Shown here in pieces: positions 49,600-60,882 of a DNA stretch of 64,000 nucleotides. The stretch comes from Phallus indusiatus (taxonomy: Eukaryota > Basidiomycota > Agaricomycetes > Phallales > Phallaceae), in contig JAQFWX010000020.1 in assembly GCA_027605045.1 (NCBI GenBank), positions 682,001 through 746,000 on the forward strand. The letters are read 5' to 3'. A program made the translations under genes and the position numbers. The notes under the pieces are model-generated. The model did not search any database and was not told the origin of the DNA. It saw only the letters and a program-made list of their open reading frames with translations. Within the stretch, counting starts at the first letter, position 1. Each line of letters opens with the position of its first letter.

Positions 49600-50010
49600 A
49601 TAGTCAGGAAGCTGCGAAGCATAAACTTACACACACAAAGAGTAACTGTACAGTTGCTCAACAAACAGTTACATAATTTTTATTGAAATATTATTTACAA
49701 AATTTCCTATATGGTACGTTCCTGACCGAGAGAGACCGAGAAGTGAAACGGACAGTGAAACGACTGCCGTTTCACTCCAAAAGTTAAACGCCTCGAGAGG
49801 CGTTTCACTTTTTCGCCGTTTCACCCGCCGTTTCACCAAAAGTGAAACGGATAGCAAAACGGCCAACTCTGAAATCCCCTATTGTTCCAGGCATCAACTG
49901 GCTTATTTGCAGATCAGAGATTCGCATGCAATATGACTAGTCCTGACTATCGTCAACCAACGGTGATGGTTAACAGTGTTATATTCAGCGACTAAAGTAT
50001 ATTATAGTAT

Positions 50011-50350
50011 CTATAACCGTTCCCGGATATCGGTACTTGACACTGGAAATTTCTTCAATTTCGCATAATCTGAACAGAATAGATGGGTGAAGAAGTTTAA
50101 CTTTTCAACTGCAGCACCTACACAAGCCATATGGATTACAAAGGGTCTGTGCACCATCTGGACCACATCGCCACTCCAGAGTTTCTTTTGAATTGCAAGA
50201 GTGACATTTAAGTGAGTGTGTGCGCTGCAAATAGTATTGTAGGAAAATGGAGAAACTGAAAGCTGAGACACCTACTTTTCTCCACACGAATTGAACTTGT
50301 TGTAAGGATACGATCGTTCAGTGGTTTAGACTTAAGGATCAGACGTTATA
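50011..50350 (-). pseudogene. Truncated GATA zinc-finger relic
   Basis: Splicing acceptor ttgcag (about 50231) and donor TTGT/gtaggt (about 50120) to ctgttcag (about 50063) gives LKCHSCNSKETLEWR, CGPDGAQTLCNPYGL, then YYAKLKKFPVSSTDIRERL-stop at 50011. The layout is a class IVb GATA finger (C-x2-C-x18-C-x2-C), but the fourth zinc ligand is Tyr (CNPYG instead of CNACG). Upstream, an open stretch ending VEK can be joined, but an in-frame stop precedes it and no start is visible. I read it as a 5'-truncated copy with a lost Cys. It lies 130 bp beyond the transposon end. Confidence 0.65.
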
Positions 50351-50720
50351 ACCCAGTAGTCCAATCTATAATAGCGCAAGGAGCTACACTTGCGCGCACA
50401 GTAGTACTTATATACATGAGTGAGCTATCTCTACCCAATAGCGCTCAGGTGCTCTATCTACCAATAGGAAAGGAGGTAGTCGATGACGAATGAGAAATAG
50501 GAGTGGAAAGGAAGATGGTGACAGTATGGAAGCGTATGGAGAAACGGGGAATATACGGGAGAATATGGGAGGATGACACGGACCGGCATACCGGGTACCG
50601 TACGATGGATATGGTAACGCGTAGGTCAGCATATACGTCTATACTATACGCACAGTATACTAGATTAGCCCTTATGGTCCTAGCACGTACCCTGACACTT
50701 GTCCTACTCTAATGAATCGA
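50351..50720. other. Non-coding, start of repeat-rich region
   Basis: It contains TA-rich short palindromic strings (for example around 50630-50665). No gene. Confidence 0.3.
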
Positions 50721-51342
50721 ATCTTGGACCCTCCAAGATTGCAAGCGGAGAGTCTCCGCTTAAGTGGACTGATCAATTCAGTTCCGCCCCTGGCTCATTC
50801 AGTACCAGCGCTCATCAATTTGATCACTCCGGTGATTCAACATCTCTCCGGTTAGTGTATTCACTCTATTTTTAGTGTTCCCTTCGCTTACCGGCCTCTC
50901 CGCTTAGCGTTCCATCAAGGAGAGTCTCTCCGGTAAGTAGCACTCCCATTTGATGCACTCTCCGCTTAGCGCACCTCTCCGCTTAGTGTATCTCTCCCTC
51001 CCCCGGTGCATATATGCCCTTTCTGCTGTATTTCTGTAGATAAATTTGGTAACTAAAAGTGTATCCTAAATCTAGGAATATAGTAGCTATTTTTAGTAAT
51101 TAAACCCCCACTGAAATCGCAGTGCTTTCGATGGATGCGTTCAGCGCAGTTTGGATGACACTCGGTTAACTGGTGGTGAGTTCCTGCTATTTTTGGCAGT
51201 CTCTCCGCTTGGCTGGCCTCTCCGCTTAGTGAGTGGCTCTCCGGCAAGCTGGAGTGCTCTCCGGTTAGTGGACCTCTCCGCTTAGAGTGCTCTCCGCTTA
51301 GCAGTGCTCTCCGCTTAGCAGTACTCTCCGCTTAGTGTCACT
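50721..51342. repeat. Dispersed TCTCCGCTTAG repeat field
   Basis: About ten TCTCCGCTTAG (and variant TCTCCGGTTAG) units occur between 50753 and 51337, densest at 51200-51337. The field opens with two near-perfect hairpins: AATCTTGGA/TCCAAGATT (50720-50740) and AAGCGGAGA-g-TCTCCGCTT (50743-50761). The second is the repeat core facing its own inverse. Confidence 0.75.
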
Positions 51343-51519
51343 GTCCCTCCTCTGGGGTGTTTTTGTTTATTTCGGTGAATTCCTGTAAATAAATATGGTA
51401 ACTAGAAATGTATTCCAAATGTAGGTATATAAGAGCTATTTTTGGTAATTTATCCTCCCCTGATATCATGCTCCTTTTGATGGATGCGGACAGCGCACTT
51501 TGGATGACGTTCACTTAAA
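51031..51519. repeat. Two direct copies of a ~140-bp block
   Basis: Copy 1 is at about 51031-51166 and copy 2 at about 51379-51519. Both read tgta(g/a)ataaat(t/a)tggtaact, then tagctattttt(a/g)gtaatt, then gatggatgcg...cagcgca..ttggatgac. They are diverged by about 20-25 percent. TCTCCGCTTAG units lie between the copies. Confidence 0.75.
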
Positions 51520-52594
51520 ATGTTTTCGAAAACTTTGCTGACGTAAGTATATGCTGGGTCAAAAAATAGAGAAAAAAAATCCATTCTACCCATCTTTTTT
51601 TTCGTGTAATTCCGTGGAGAATTGAGTGTTCTAGAGCAAAAAGAATATTGCACAAACTCACTATACTGAGAGTGACCCACCGGGAGATGGCCGAGTTAGC
51701 CGAGGCAACAAGGACCCATAAGGTTATTTGTAGAGATTCTAAAAATATCGAACGCATATTTTTCGGTTTTTGATTTGGCCAAGTTTTCGGGTCTCTAGAG
51801 GCAAAACAAAAAATTTGCACAAATGCCTCGAAATTTGAGGGTAGTTTTGGCTCTAGAGAGCTGAATTCTTCACCAAATTGAAAAATAAAAAAAACGTAGT
51901 AAATATTTTTTTTTTCTCTATCAGCGGCGTTATACGTCGGGCGCTTATCAGATAAGCGCCCGTGCGCGCGCAACATTTCGTGTGTTGTACAGCTGGCTGA
52001 GTTCGAATTGGACACACTCCCCACTCTTCCTTCCCCCCACCATCCTCCCCCTTCCCCATCCACCCAAATCTCTCTTATGATTTCGCTTTTTTTCATTTAT
52101 TCCATCTCTCTTCTATTCTATTTACTATTTCTACAGGTTTTTGGAGGGTTTTCTGTGCCGGATGGGTCAGATGGAGGTATGGTCAAGGAAGGGTGTCACC
52201 CGGTATGTGCAACGGACCTTTCACCTTTTTTTTCTCACTAACTATCTTTTTAGATGCCAGTCCTATCGATTAGCAGCGCACTAGCGCTCTTCATCATCAG
52301 TAGGATGACCTGCTGCAATAGCAGCAGGCAACCGGGCTGAAGATCTCGAGTATGCGGTTTCGCTGGCGATCGTCTGACTAGGCCCTTTTTTTTTCTTTCG
52401 ATTCTGTGGCATCTACGGTTATATCCGGTAATCCTGTCTTTGCGCTAACCTCCTCCGGTTTGAGTCCCACTGGGGACTTGCTGGAGTCAGATCATGTATT
52501 TCGCCCCACTCTCGTGCCCAGTCGATTCTTGGACTCGCAAGAGCTCCAAGTCTAACGACAGTTGACTGTAGAGCTAGTGGGGGACGGTTACTGT
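51520..52594. other. Non-coding, A/T-rich with hairpins; no supported gene
   Basis: Features are a GGGCGCTTAT/ATAAGCGCCC hairpin (51939-51961), a CCTGCTGC/GCAGCAGG hairpin (about 52309-52328) and a tRNA-A-box-like ggagatggccgagttag (about 51682-51698) without a matching B box. Long minus-strand open frames (51515-52096) have no protein-like motifs. Confidence 0.4.
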
Positions 52595-53258
52595 CAGTAT
52601 ACTGTTATACTGTCAGTATACCGTCATGCTGTCAGCGTACTGTTACGCTGTCAGTATAGCATTACGCTGCCAGTGTATCATTACGCTGTCAGTGTATTGT
52701 TATGCTGTCGGTGTATCATTACGCTGGCGGTATATCATTACGCTGGCGGTATAGTGTTATGCTGCCAGCGTATTGTTACGCTGTCAACGTATTGTTACGC
52801 TGTCAGCGTATTGTTACGCTGTCAGCGTATCGTTACGCTGTTAGTGTATCCTTACGCTGCCAGTGTATCGTTACGCTGCCAGTGTATCGTTACGCTGCCA
52901 GTGTAGCGTTATGCTGTCGGTATAGCGTTATGCTGTCAGTGTATCATTACACTGGCGGTATAGTGTTACGCTGCCAGTGTATCATTACGCTGTCAGTGTA
53001 TTGTTATGCTGTCGGTGTATCCTTACGCTGGCAGTATATCATTACACTGGCGGTATAGTGTTATGCTGTCAGTGTATCATTGCGCTGGCGGTATAGTGTT
53101 ACGCTGCCAGTGTATCTTTACGCTGTCAGTGTATCGTACGCTGTCGGTATAGTGTTACGCTGCCAGTGTATTTTTACACTGTCAGTGTATCGTTACACTG
53201 TCGGTATATTGTTATGCTGTCAGTATATTGTTATATGTCAGTAGGACATTATACTGCT
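52595..53258. repeat. 19-bp minisatellite of hairpin-forming units (~35 copies)
   Basis: The unit is CAGYGTA-nnnn-TACRCTG plus T, period 19 bp. Many units are perfect inverted repeats: CAGCGTA/TACGCTG, CAGTATA/TATACTG and CAGTGTA/TACACTG all occur, so arms vary together. Because 3 x 19 = 57, each frame reads a 19-residue cycle without stops, giving spurious open frames over 100 codons long. Confidence 0.9.
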
Positions 53259-53836
53259 GGTATTCATCATGCTGCTACACTATCGGCGCCGGGTGTACCG
53301 TACTTATTATATGCTCTTATGCGGTCAGATTACAATTGCATGATGGTATGAATTATATTTCAAAGTATTGTCTTTCTATTACTGACTTTTATTCTAGCTT
53401 TCAGTATACAGAAGTTACCGCATGTATTTATAATTAACGTAATAAACTTTTGGTTTTTTTCTTGAGTTTATTAACCGGTGCTTTACTTTTTTCTTGCTCC
53501 GCTCATGATCGCGTCGGACAACTGTTTCAGCTGGATCTTGAGTGACGCGTAAGCTTGGATCTGGGCTAATTTATGTCAGATACTCTACGCGTTTTTACGT
53601 GTTTTTTTTATGTGTTCTCAGTCACTCAATCTCAAACATCGGGCTCTATGGTTGCCATTGACTACTCCGTTTTTCAGCGTAGCGCGTCAAGATCTTTCAA
53701 GATTTGCTAGAGACTCGTAAGACTTTTTTTTTCAATGTGTTGTGCATATTTAAGCTCACTCTTTTTAGCCAGCTCTCCTATCGCTTTTCAGGCTACTCTT
53801 TGGCAACCACCTTCAGACAACGTACAAAACATCTCA
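53259..53836. other. Leader/promoter of the helicase gene
   Basis: It contains T-rich tracts and probable 5' leader exons (donors at about 53718 and acceptors cttttag at about 53768). The reading frame can be extended upstream as SSPIAFQATLWQPPSDNVQN before the chosen ATG, so the true start may be earlier. Confidence 0.4.
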
Positions 53837-56800
53837 ATGTCATCTACGTAAGTCTTTTCACTCGGAATGCTTGTCGTTTACTCATTGTTCATTTCAGACA
53901 ACCTAAATCAACGCAAGTCTCTTTCAAGAATTCTTCGGAGACGGTTACGGTCTATGCTGCTGCTGACGGCTCTTACACTTGTCCAGTATGCAACAAGAGC
54001 GGTCTCAAGACACCCTCGGGGCTCAAACGTCACGTAAAGATACATGAGATGCCTGAGACAGGTAAGTAGTTGGAAATGCTTATATATTCTCATGTATTTA
54101 CATTGTATTAGCCTTAGACAATCGGGATGTCCCGCAACCCTTACCTACGTCAAACAGCGGGGACTCTTCCAATGCAGAGGTGCATACGATGAGCGAACTG
54201 GTCTCTGAGAAGAAGTTGCAATCTCTGGGCTACGTCATCAACACTCGGGGCCGTTTCCTTGTATGCATCAAATGCGAAAAGCCCGTGCTTCCTTGCTTCG
54301 CGTCTGGACATTCTCATGATAAACACGAGATGCCTAGGTTCGACGAAGAGGTTCTCAAGCCCTATATCCTCAAGTACAATCTTTTTGAGGATGCAGTCGC
54401 GTTCGAGGCCGAGTTCTTCAAGAAACCGTTGTCTTTGCACCCTGCTTTTGAGGGTGTCAAGTCGGAGACGGTGTATCGCTGCAAGCACCGGGAATGTGCT
54501 GAGGTTCGGGGCACACTCAAATCAGCGGAATCACATTGGAGAGGAGATCACGCTGGTTTACCATTCCAGCAACCTACGGCAGAACTGGGACAGCAGATGA
54601 ATTTGGACCCTCATTTCCGTCGGTGGCTTCCGGTTCGGGTCCGTCTAACCTCGGTGACGATGGACGATGCATTACAGGCATGCCTAGATGCCTACTTTGC
54701 TTTACCGAAGGATGACAAGCCTGTGGAGACGAATACTAGAGAGCCTCCACCATGGCTTAGAAAACTGGGATGGGTTAGGTGGATTCAAAACTATGACGCG
54801 GCCGTTGTGGACGGATTTGTGGAATCTGTCAAGAAGAATGCTTTCTTCAAACGGATTTCGGACATCTTGACAGACTATTTAAAGAAGGGTATGATACTTC
54901 TTGATGACGTGCAGATTCAGATTAGACAGATACTCAAGTCTGTTACCAAGTAAGTTTCTTTTCGGTCTTGCATATACATGTCTTATTCTTTACTAGGGAC
55001 ATCACATCGCTGATGTTTAGTGCTCCGGATTCCGAGGAAACACTCAAACGGTATGCCACTTTGATGGCATTCATCATTACATCGCACCTTCTTTTACAAG
55101 TCGACAACGATCCGCCTCTTCCCCGGTTACTCAATCCAAAGCAAACCGAGGCTATACAAGAACTGTACGAGTTTTTGATGCAAGATAATCCCGAGGTGTC
55201 GGTTCCATACGATGTGATTCACAACGTGGTGATGAGCATGCTATTACACGAATTCGAAGGCCCGCAAATCCAAGCTACGGGTGATCCAGTGCTTATGGCA
55301 CTGGTATGGTATAACAGGAGGAAAGACGGGTCTTTTAAGCAGCCTGGGGATATCACGCAAACATTCGCAGCAGTTCAATTTGTTGCGAGATGTTCTGCTA
55401 TGATACATGCGCAAACGCAAGCTATATTCTCGGATGGAGAGTCAAATATCTACGAGTAAGTTCTCTATGGACTTTTCTTCTTTTACTCTTACTAAAACAG
55501 TTTTAGGGAGATAGGAAAGCTACACCCACTCATGCTTCAAGGCTCTCGGACACCTTTGGGCAATATCTACAGCTACTGGATCATTTTGCTCAGGGCGGCG
55601 ATGCAGGAGATCGGGTTCGCGAGCTTTATGTATACATCAGCGGACGATCTATCTTTTACATACAAGGGATCTCCGGGCACGGTGGAACAGTTGTGCAAGA
55701 TGATCCACCACCACATCAACCGAGGAGAGCGGATCCTGTTTCAAGACATTCTTTTCGGTCTGGACATTCCCATACTGTCCAAGCTCGGGGATCACATCTA
55801 CGATGATACGGCAAACACAGATGTCGACTACTCTTTTCTTACGGACAAGAGGAACGGATATCCGAATGGGTTCCAGTGCGTTATGGAGGCTATGTTCCAG
55901 GCTGAAGACCGGGATCTGCACAAGTTCTTCGGACTACACACGGCGGGTGGGTGGGTTTGGAACAAGGTTAATTGCATCAAGTGGTTGGAGGACTGTCAAC
56001 GGTTTCTTCGGCACCTGCTCGTCGCATCGCATATGACGCATGGACAACCGACACGAGGTACGGAGCTCATGTCGACAACAATCGCCAACATGCAGGACTA
56101 TCCTCGTTCTATCATGATTGTGATGAACGAGGCGGTCAATGCACTCACACCAAGTAAGCCGGAGAGTATGACACAACAACGAAAGCTCTCTCCACATTGG
56201 TTCTGTCCACAAAATTCACGTCAGCTGTTTGTGTACCTTCTACTTGTTCGGCCGGTTGAGATTGCTATCACGAGGGCACTGTTTCCGCACATCACACGAA
56301 ACTACGAGTACTATCTGTATACAGGTCTTGGTGGACCATGGGAGTCGAAGGATCTTAGCTCATTACTTTACAAGACAACGCAGGACTTTCTAGGCATCGA
56401 TTCAGGTTTCGGTCTGGCGGACATGCGTCAGATCCTCATCGCGCTGTACTACCGGCACTGCAACTCTTTATACTTGGAGTCGGAGAGCAAGACGGTGATG
56501 GAGGCATTTGCTGAGGAAATCGGAGACAGGCAGGCGAATCACAGCTCGCAAACACGACGAGCGCATTATGGGATTCAGAAGAGCGAAATGGGATCTATTC
56601 CGACTGACAAAGTACGGGCGATACGTATGGTAAGTGGATTGTACATATATGCGGGTTTATTCTAATTGTGTTATTACAGTATAGTCGGGGCGTACACGAG
56701 TTTTGGAAGGTCGGACGACCTCGATCTGATACAGAGGCTGCTTCAACATCAAATGCTGAAACGAACGTCGATCACAGGGCATTGCTGGTAGCTCTCCAGC

Positions 56801-59498
56801 ACGAGTTCAACGATGTCAAGGACGGTTTCAAGATGTCATTGGCAGACATGAAGAAGTGGCTAGTGTGCGCATTACAAGACACGATTGCCACGGCTGCAAA
56901 CGCTATCGTCAAAGCTATAAAGGACGACACGGCCTCAATCCCCTCCTACGACCACTTTCCGTCAGCAAGCCTCCTTGCCAGCCTACGTAAATGGCAACCC
57001 ACGCACACGCAATTCCGATCTGACGAGCAAGCTTTGGCTCTAGCACGGGTGATGGAACGTAAGGAGCATCAGCTGGTGATTCTTCCTACTGGGGAAGGTA
57101 AGAGCCTGCTCTGGATGCTTCCGGCTCAGACGTGCTGGCTTGACAAGGTCGTTGTCGTCGTCACTCCTTTTGTCGCATTGAAGGTAGACTTGGAAGAGCG
57201 GTGTCGGTCTATGGGTATCTCTTGCAGCCGTTGGCCACCTTCAAAGGGCGAATGCTGTAAGGATCACGGAGTAGTGTTTGTCTCTGTGGAACATGCGATT
57301 ACGGACGACTTTCATGGATATGCACGGAGTCTCATTGCTCAGGATTTGTTGGCAACCATCGTATTGGACGAGTGCCATCTGGTGCTAGCTGCGGGACATT
57401 ATAGGACAGGTCTACCTTTTCTCAGGGACCTGTACGGACTGGGACAACCTATATTATGCACGACGGCAACACTACCTCCGCATCTGGTTCCCGAATTCAA
57501 GAAAGCTCTCAACGTCTCGCATATACAAGTCACGCGTCGCATTAACAAGTATTCCAAGCTTCGGATTTCGGTGGACGTAAAGAAGAATTGCAAAGAACGT
57601 ATGGAGGCAGCAATTAAGAAGGCACGGGAATGGTTGCCCATTCTTCGCCAGCGAAAGCAGTCGGCCATGGTCATTTGTCGGACTACGGCAGAGTGTGAAG
57701 AAATTGCCGCAGCGGTGGATGTGGATCCCTACCACGGTTCTTTGGATGTGGAGACCAAGGTCAAACGTTTTCACCAGCTTCGACAAGGCAACAACCATCT
57801 TTTGGTCGCGACAACAGCTCTCACCGTTGGAGTTGACTTTCCGAATATAGTCGGAATATTATTCGTAGGACCGATGTTCGACATGACGGCTCTGGTTCAA
57901 GCTCTGGGTCGAATGGGACGAGGCAAGGATGTGGCAACGGCATTCTGCCACATGATTGTCGATGTTGGACAACAACGCGCTCCAGTTGGAGAAGACCTGC
58001 TGGGTGTCAAAGCCCTGAACTCGATGATTTTCGATAAGACGGTGTGCCGAAAGCTTTCTTTGACAGCATTCATGGAGGGGACGATCACTTCGTGTCTATC
58101 GGGACATATCCTTTGCGATGTCTGTCAGGAGGGGTTGGAAAGAGAAGGATGTCAGTATGAAGGACCTCGAGATCTGAGTGACGAGTAAGTTTGTTTCGCT
58201 CTCATTTTCAGGATATTTCTGAGACGGTTTTACAGAGTTTCTACGGAGGCTCAGGATAATGCGGAGCCTGTAAGAATGGAAGAGGAGGAATGTGACTTTG
58301 GGTATATAGATGTGGAACCCGCTGTAATAGAGAATGAACAAGCGGTTGTAAGGTATGTCAAATAAAGCTTTATGGAGGGTATTTCAGATACTAATATATT
58401 AACAGGAATAAACGAAGTCTGGAGGACATGTTGGGAGAGCCGGTATCTTCAGGACGGTCTGTACGTGCTAGGACCGAACCGTCAATTCATGCGCGGTCGA
58501 GCTCTCCAAAGGTGCTCGCACCGGATACACCACCTCGTAACAGTATGCCAGGGACATTATCCTTGCACTCCCTTTTTTCTTCCGACTTTTCTTTTTCGTC
58601 TATCAAAGAAACATCGGAGTATCAGCCTTCTCAGACATCATTACCGTCGACATACGTCCCATCAGGAAAATCTTCTTCGGTGAAGACTGCAAGTTCAGCA
58701 GCGTCGTCTGTCATTCGTTCAACAGGACATTCCCATTCCGCTGCAGCATCTCAACAACATTCTGCTGCAGCGTCTCAACAACGTTCAGCAGTACCTTCTC
58801 GCCAACATTCACCCGCACCTTCTCAACAGAGTGTAGCCAGCTCTAGCGGGATGTATACGTCTTCATTTATTCGTGCGAGCGCGCTGCCATTTAGCTTTCC
58901 ATCAGCAAGCGTAGCCACCGCAATGCAAACTCAGCAAACGAAGGATGTTGAGGAGAAAGTTAGAATAAACGAACAAGCGGTGACATTTGTTTTGGATAAG
59001 TTAAAAAATGTTTGTATCGTTTGTTGGTTGACGGATAACTCACTGGAATTCGGGCATACGACGATCGGGTGTCAAAGGGAGGAACGTCATCGTATGTTAC
59101 GGGCTTTCAAAGGTGTGTTAGTACCAAAGGCCAAGGATCGGACACGGGAGTGGCTATGTTATAAATGCTACATACCGTCAAAGAATCCGGAATTCGTACG
59201 TTTCAAGCATTCGGACAATCAAGGTAATGACGGATGCGAGCTTGCTCATGTTTTTCGAGCGGTGATGTGGGCGAGTTGGCATATCAAGGATATCAGAGAA
59301 GCATTAGTTAAATTCTTTTATCCTCGGGACGAAGAAGGGAAGCGGATCAAGGAGGAGGGAGAGTGGTTGAAATATTTCAAGTGGTGCTTTGAGCCTAGCA
59401 CAGAGTTGGGACGTATTAGAAACTACTTTTTTGTATTGCTGTGGATACCGACGCGTCGTAGCGCATTGTTAAATGCATACGGGCGGAACGGTAATTAG
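53837..59498 (+). CDS. C2H2 - OrsD - RecQ-like helicase (telomere-linked-helicase type)
   Basis: This is a very large nuclear protein (about 1,650 residues) of the class found as subtelomeric RecQ-like helicases in fungi. Order: the ATG at 53837, a C2H2 finger (CPVCNKSGLKTPSGLKRHVK, about 53980-54040), and an OrsD-type domain (RGRFLVCIKCEKPVLP, about 54250; C..HRECAEV...H near 54485-54540). A long middle region follows. The SF2 helicase core has RKWQPTHTQFRSDEQ, motif I LPTGEGKS (about 57083), motif II VLDECH (about 57363), motif III TATLPP (about 57463), motif V TTALTVGVDFP and motif VI QALGRMGR (57898-57921). After a Gln/Ser/Ala-rich linker (AAASQQHSAAASQQ) a C-terminal Cys cluster occurs (CIVCW...H..IGC...CYKC, 59010-59170). 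Introns lie near 53850, 54062, 54951, 55457, 56632, 58187 and 58353. All motifs are intact. Its role at telomeres is inferred from family. Confidence 0.85.
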
Positions 59499-60882
59499 TT
59501 AAAAGTATATATCAATTGTTTTGCGTTTTCATGAACTTGGGGGTTTTTTAGTTCTTTTTTAACTTTGAGTAACGCATGCATACTGTCATTATTAATATCT
59601 TAGGCAGTCTTATGACGAGTGAGTATATGCTATATGAAGAAATTTCACGCTTATATATATTATGGCAGAGACCTCGATCTGTCATAGCTCGTTCTTGTAT
59701 GTTATTCCAATCTTGTATTTCACCAGTCTTGTATGAGTATATGTATTTGATTGATTCAATCTTGTATTTGTGTCTCGATCTTATAATCGTACTCGTAAAT
59801 TGAACTTGTACTTTGCTTGTACTTTGAACTCGTACTTGTATTTCAAACTTGTAACTCGGTCTCAGTCTCGATCTTGTTGCTCACACTTGGCAAGTTTATT
59901 CTGATTGGAAATATTTGCAAATGCTTGTTAACGGTGAGTTGCAGCATTTTTAGTATGGGTGAGTATATGCTATGTGATAAGTGTAAATGGTGAGACGGGG
60001 TGTTTGAAACAAATCTAGAAATGCGGGAGATTGCGGTGAAAGTTGGAAAAAAATACCAGATAATGAAAAGTCGAGAGGTATAATAAAAGAGAGGATATGA
60101 CAGTCCTATTCGAATGACAGTTGATAGAGGAATGAGAACACACTGACTACTCGGGTTTTTGATTTCGAAATAAGAGTAATTTGAACAGACGGATCAAGTG
60201 ATGACACCGTATCAAGTTATGCCATATGGCAACCTCTGTCTACTCAAGTGACTTTGAATGCTTAATATTATTTGTAGATATAAATAAAGGATCTAGTACG
60301 TTTTTTGTTTGGTATGATTTGAAGCGGAATTGAGTTGTGTAGATCTATTTTACGCAAACTTTAGATATTTCTGATTTTGTATGATAGGGAGATTTGTCTG
60401 ATTGAATATTCACGCACTTCTAATACGGTTTGTAGAGAAAAGTATTTCATTTAGGACGTCTTTTGTTTGGAGAAGTTTGAAGCAGAATCGAGGTGGATAG
60501 ATCTGTTTTACGCACTTGGATTTGAGGATTGTATAAGGTAGAAACTTTGAAGTATTTCACTTCTGGAGATCTGAATTCTGTTTTGAATTGAAAACTACTG
60601 ACTGACGTTCTTGAATTAGTGCCCTTGATCTCGATACCATATTTCGATCTTGATTCCCGTATTTTAATCTCTGTATTATACCCTCTCCCGTACATAATAT
60701 CTAAAAATGAGTTCGTTTTTTTGACTCAAAAATTGGTACCCATGTAGATTATATCTATCCCAATATGTACACTTAATCTCATTTAATTCTGTGGTAGGGT
60801 TCCCGAGATATCCTTAAAATATTCTCAAAACCGACCCTTTCCCCATCCCTCTTGCTTACATAATCAATTAGCGCTTGCTCTT
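59499..60882. other. Non-coding, degenerate repeats 3' of helicase
   Basis: Contents are a field of cttgta(t/c)tt micro-repeats (59690-59880), a repeated gtgagtatatgctat string (59620 and 59957), and two copies of a ~65-bp block (60296-60362 and 60453-60520; ttttgtttgg..gatttgaagc.gaat..ag..g..tagatct.ttttacgca). The last part, 60730-60880, has no repeat. No gene. Confidence 0.4.

Larger units (their letters stand above)
46363..49879. mobile_element. Complete PIF/Harbinger-type DNA transposon (3517 bp)
   Basis: The ends are inverted repeats beginning GGGGATTTCAGAGTAGGCCG (left, 46363) and GGGGATTTCAGAGTTGGCCG (right end, reverse complement, 49879), with one mismatch in about 23. They are flanked by a TA duplication (46361-46362 and 49880-49881). 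The flanks CAATA and TATTG indicate insertion into a palindromic CAATATTG site. Both ends carry many CCGTTTCA/TGAAACGG motifs. Inside are two convergent, apparently intact genes: a DDE transposase and a Myb/SANT-like partner. A 2-bp TA duplication differs from the 3-bp TWA usual for the superfamily. Confidence 0.9.

Noticed and set aside
51515..52096. Minus-strand 193-codon open frame
   Set aside because: Low-complexity T-rich DNA with hairpins and no protein features; part of the repeat-rich region.
52562..53058. Open frames over 110 codons with a repeating peptide
   Set aside because: They are produced by the 19-bp minisatellite, which lacks stops in all three frames of one strand; there is no start context or splice support.
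52595..53258. CRISPR-like array
   Set aside because: Repeats are contiguous 19-bp units with no unique spacers, and the organism is a eukaryote.
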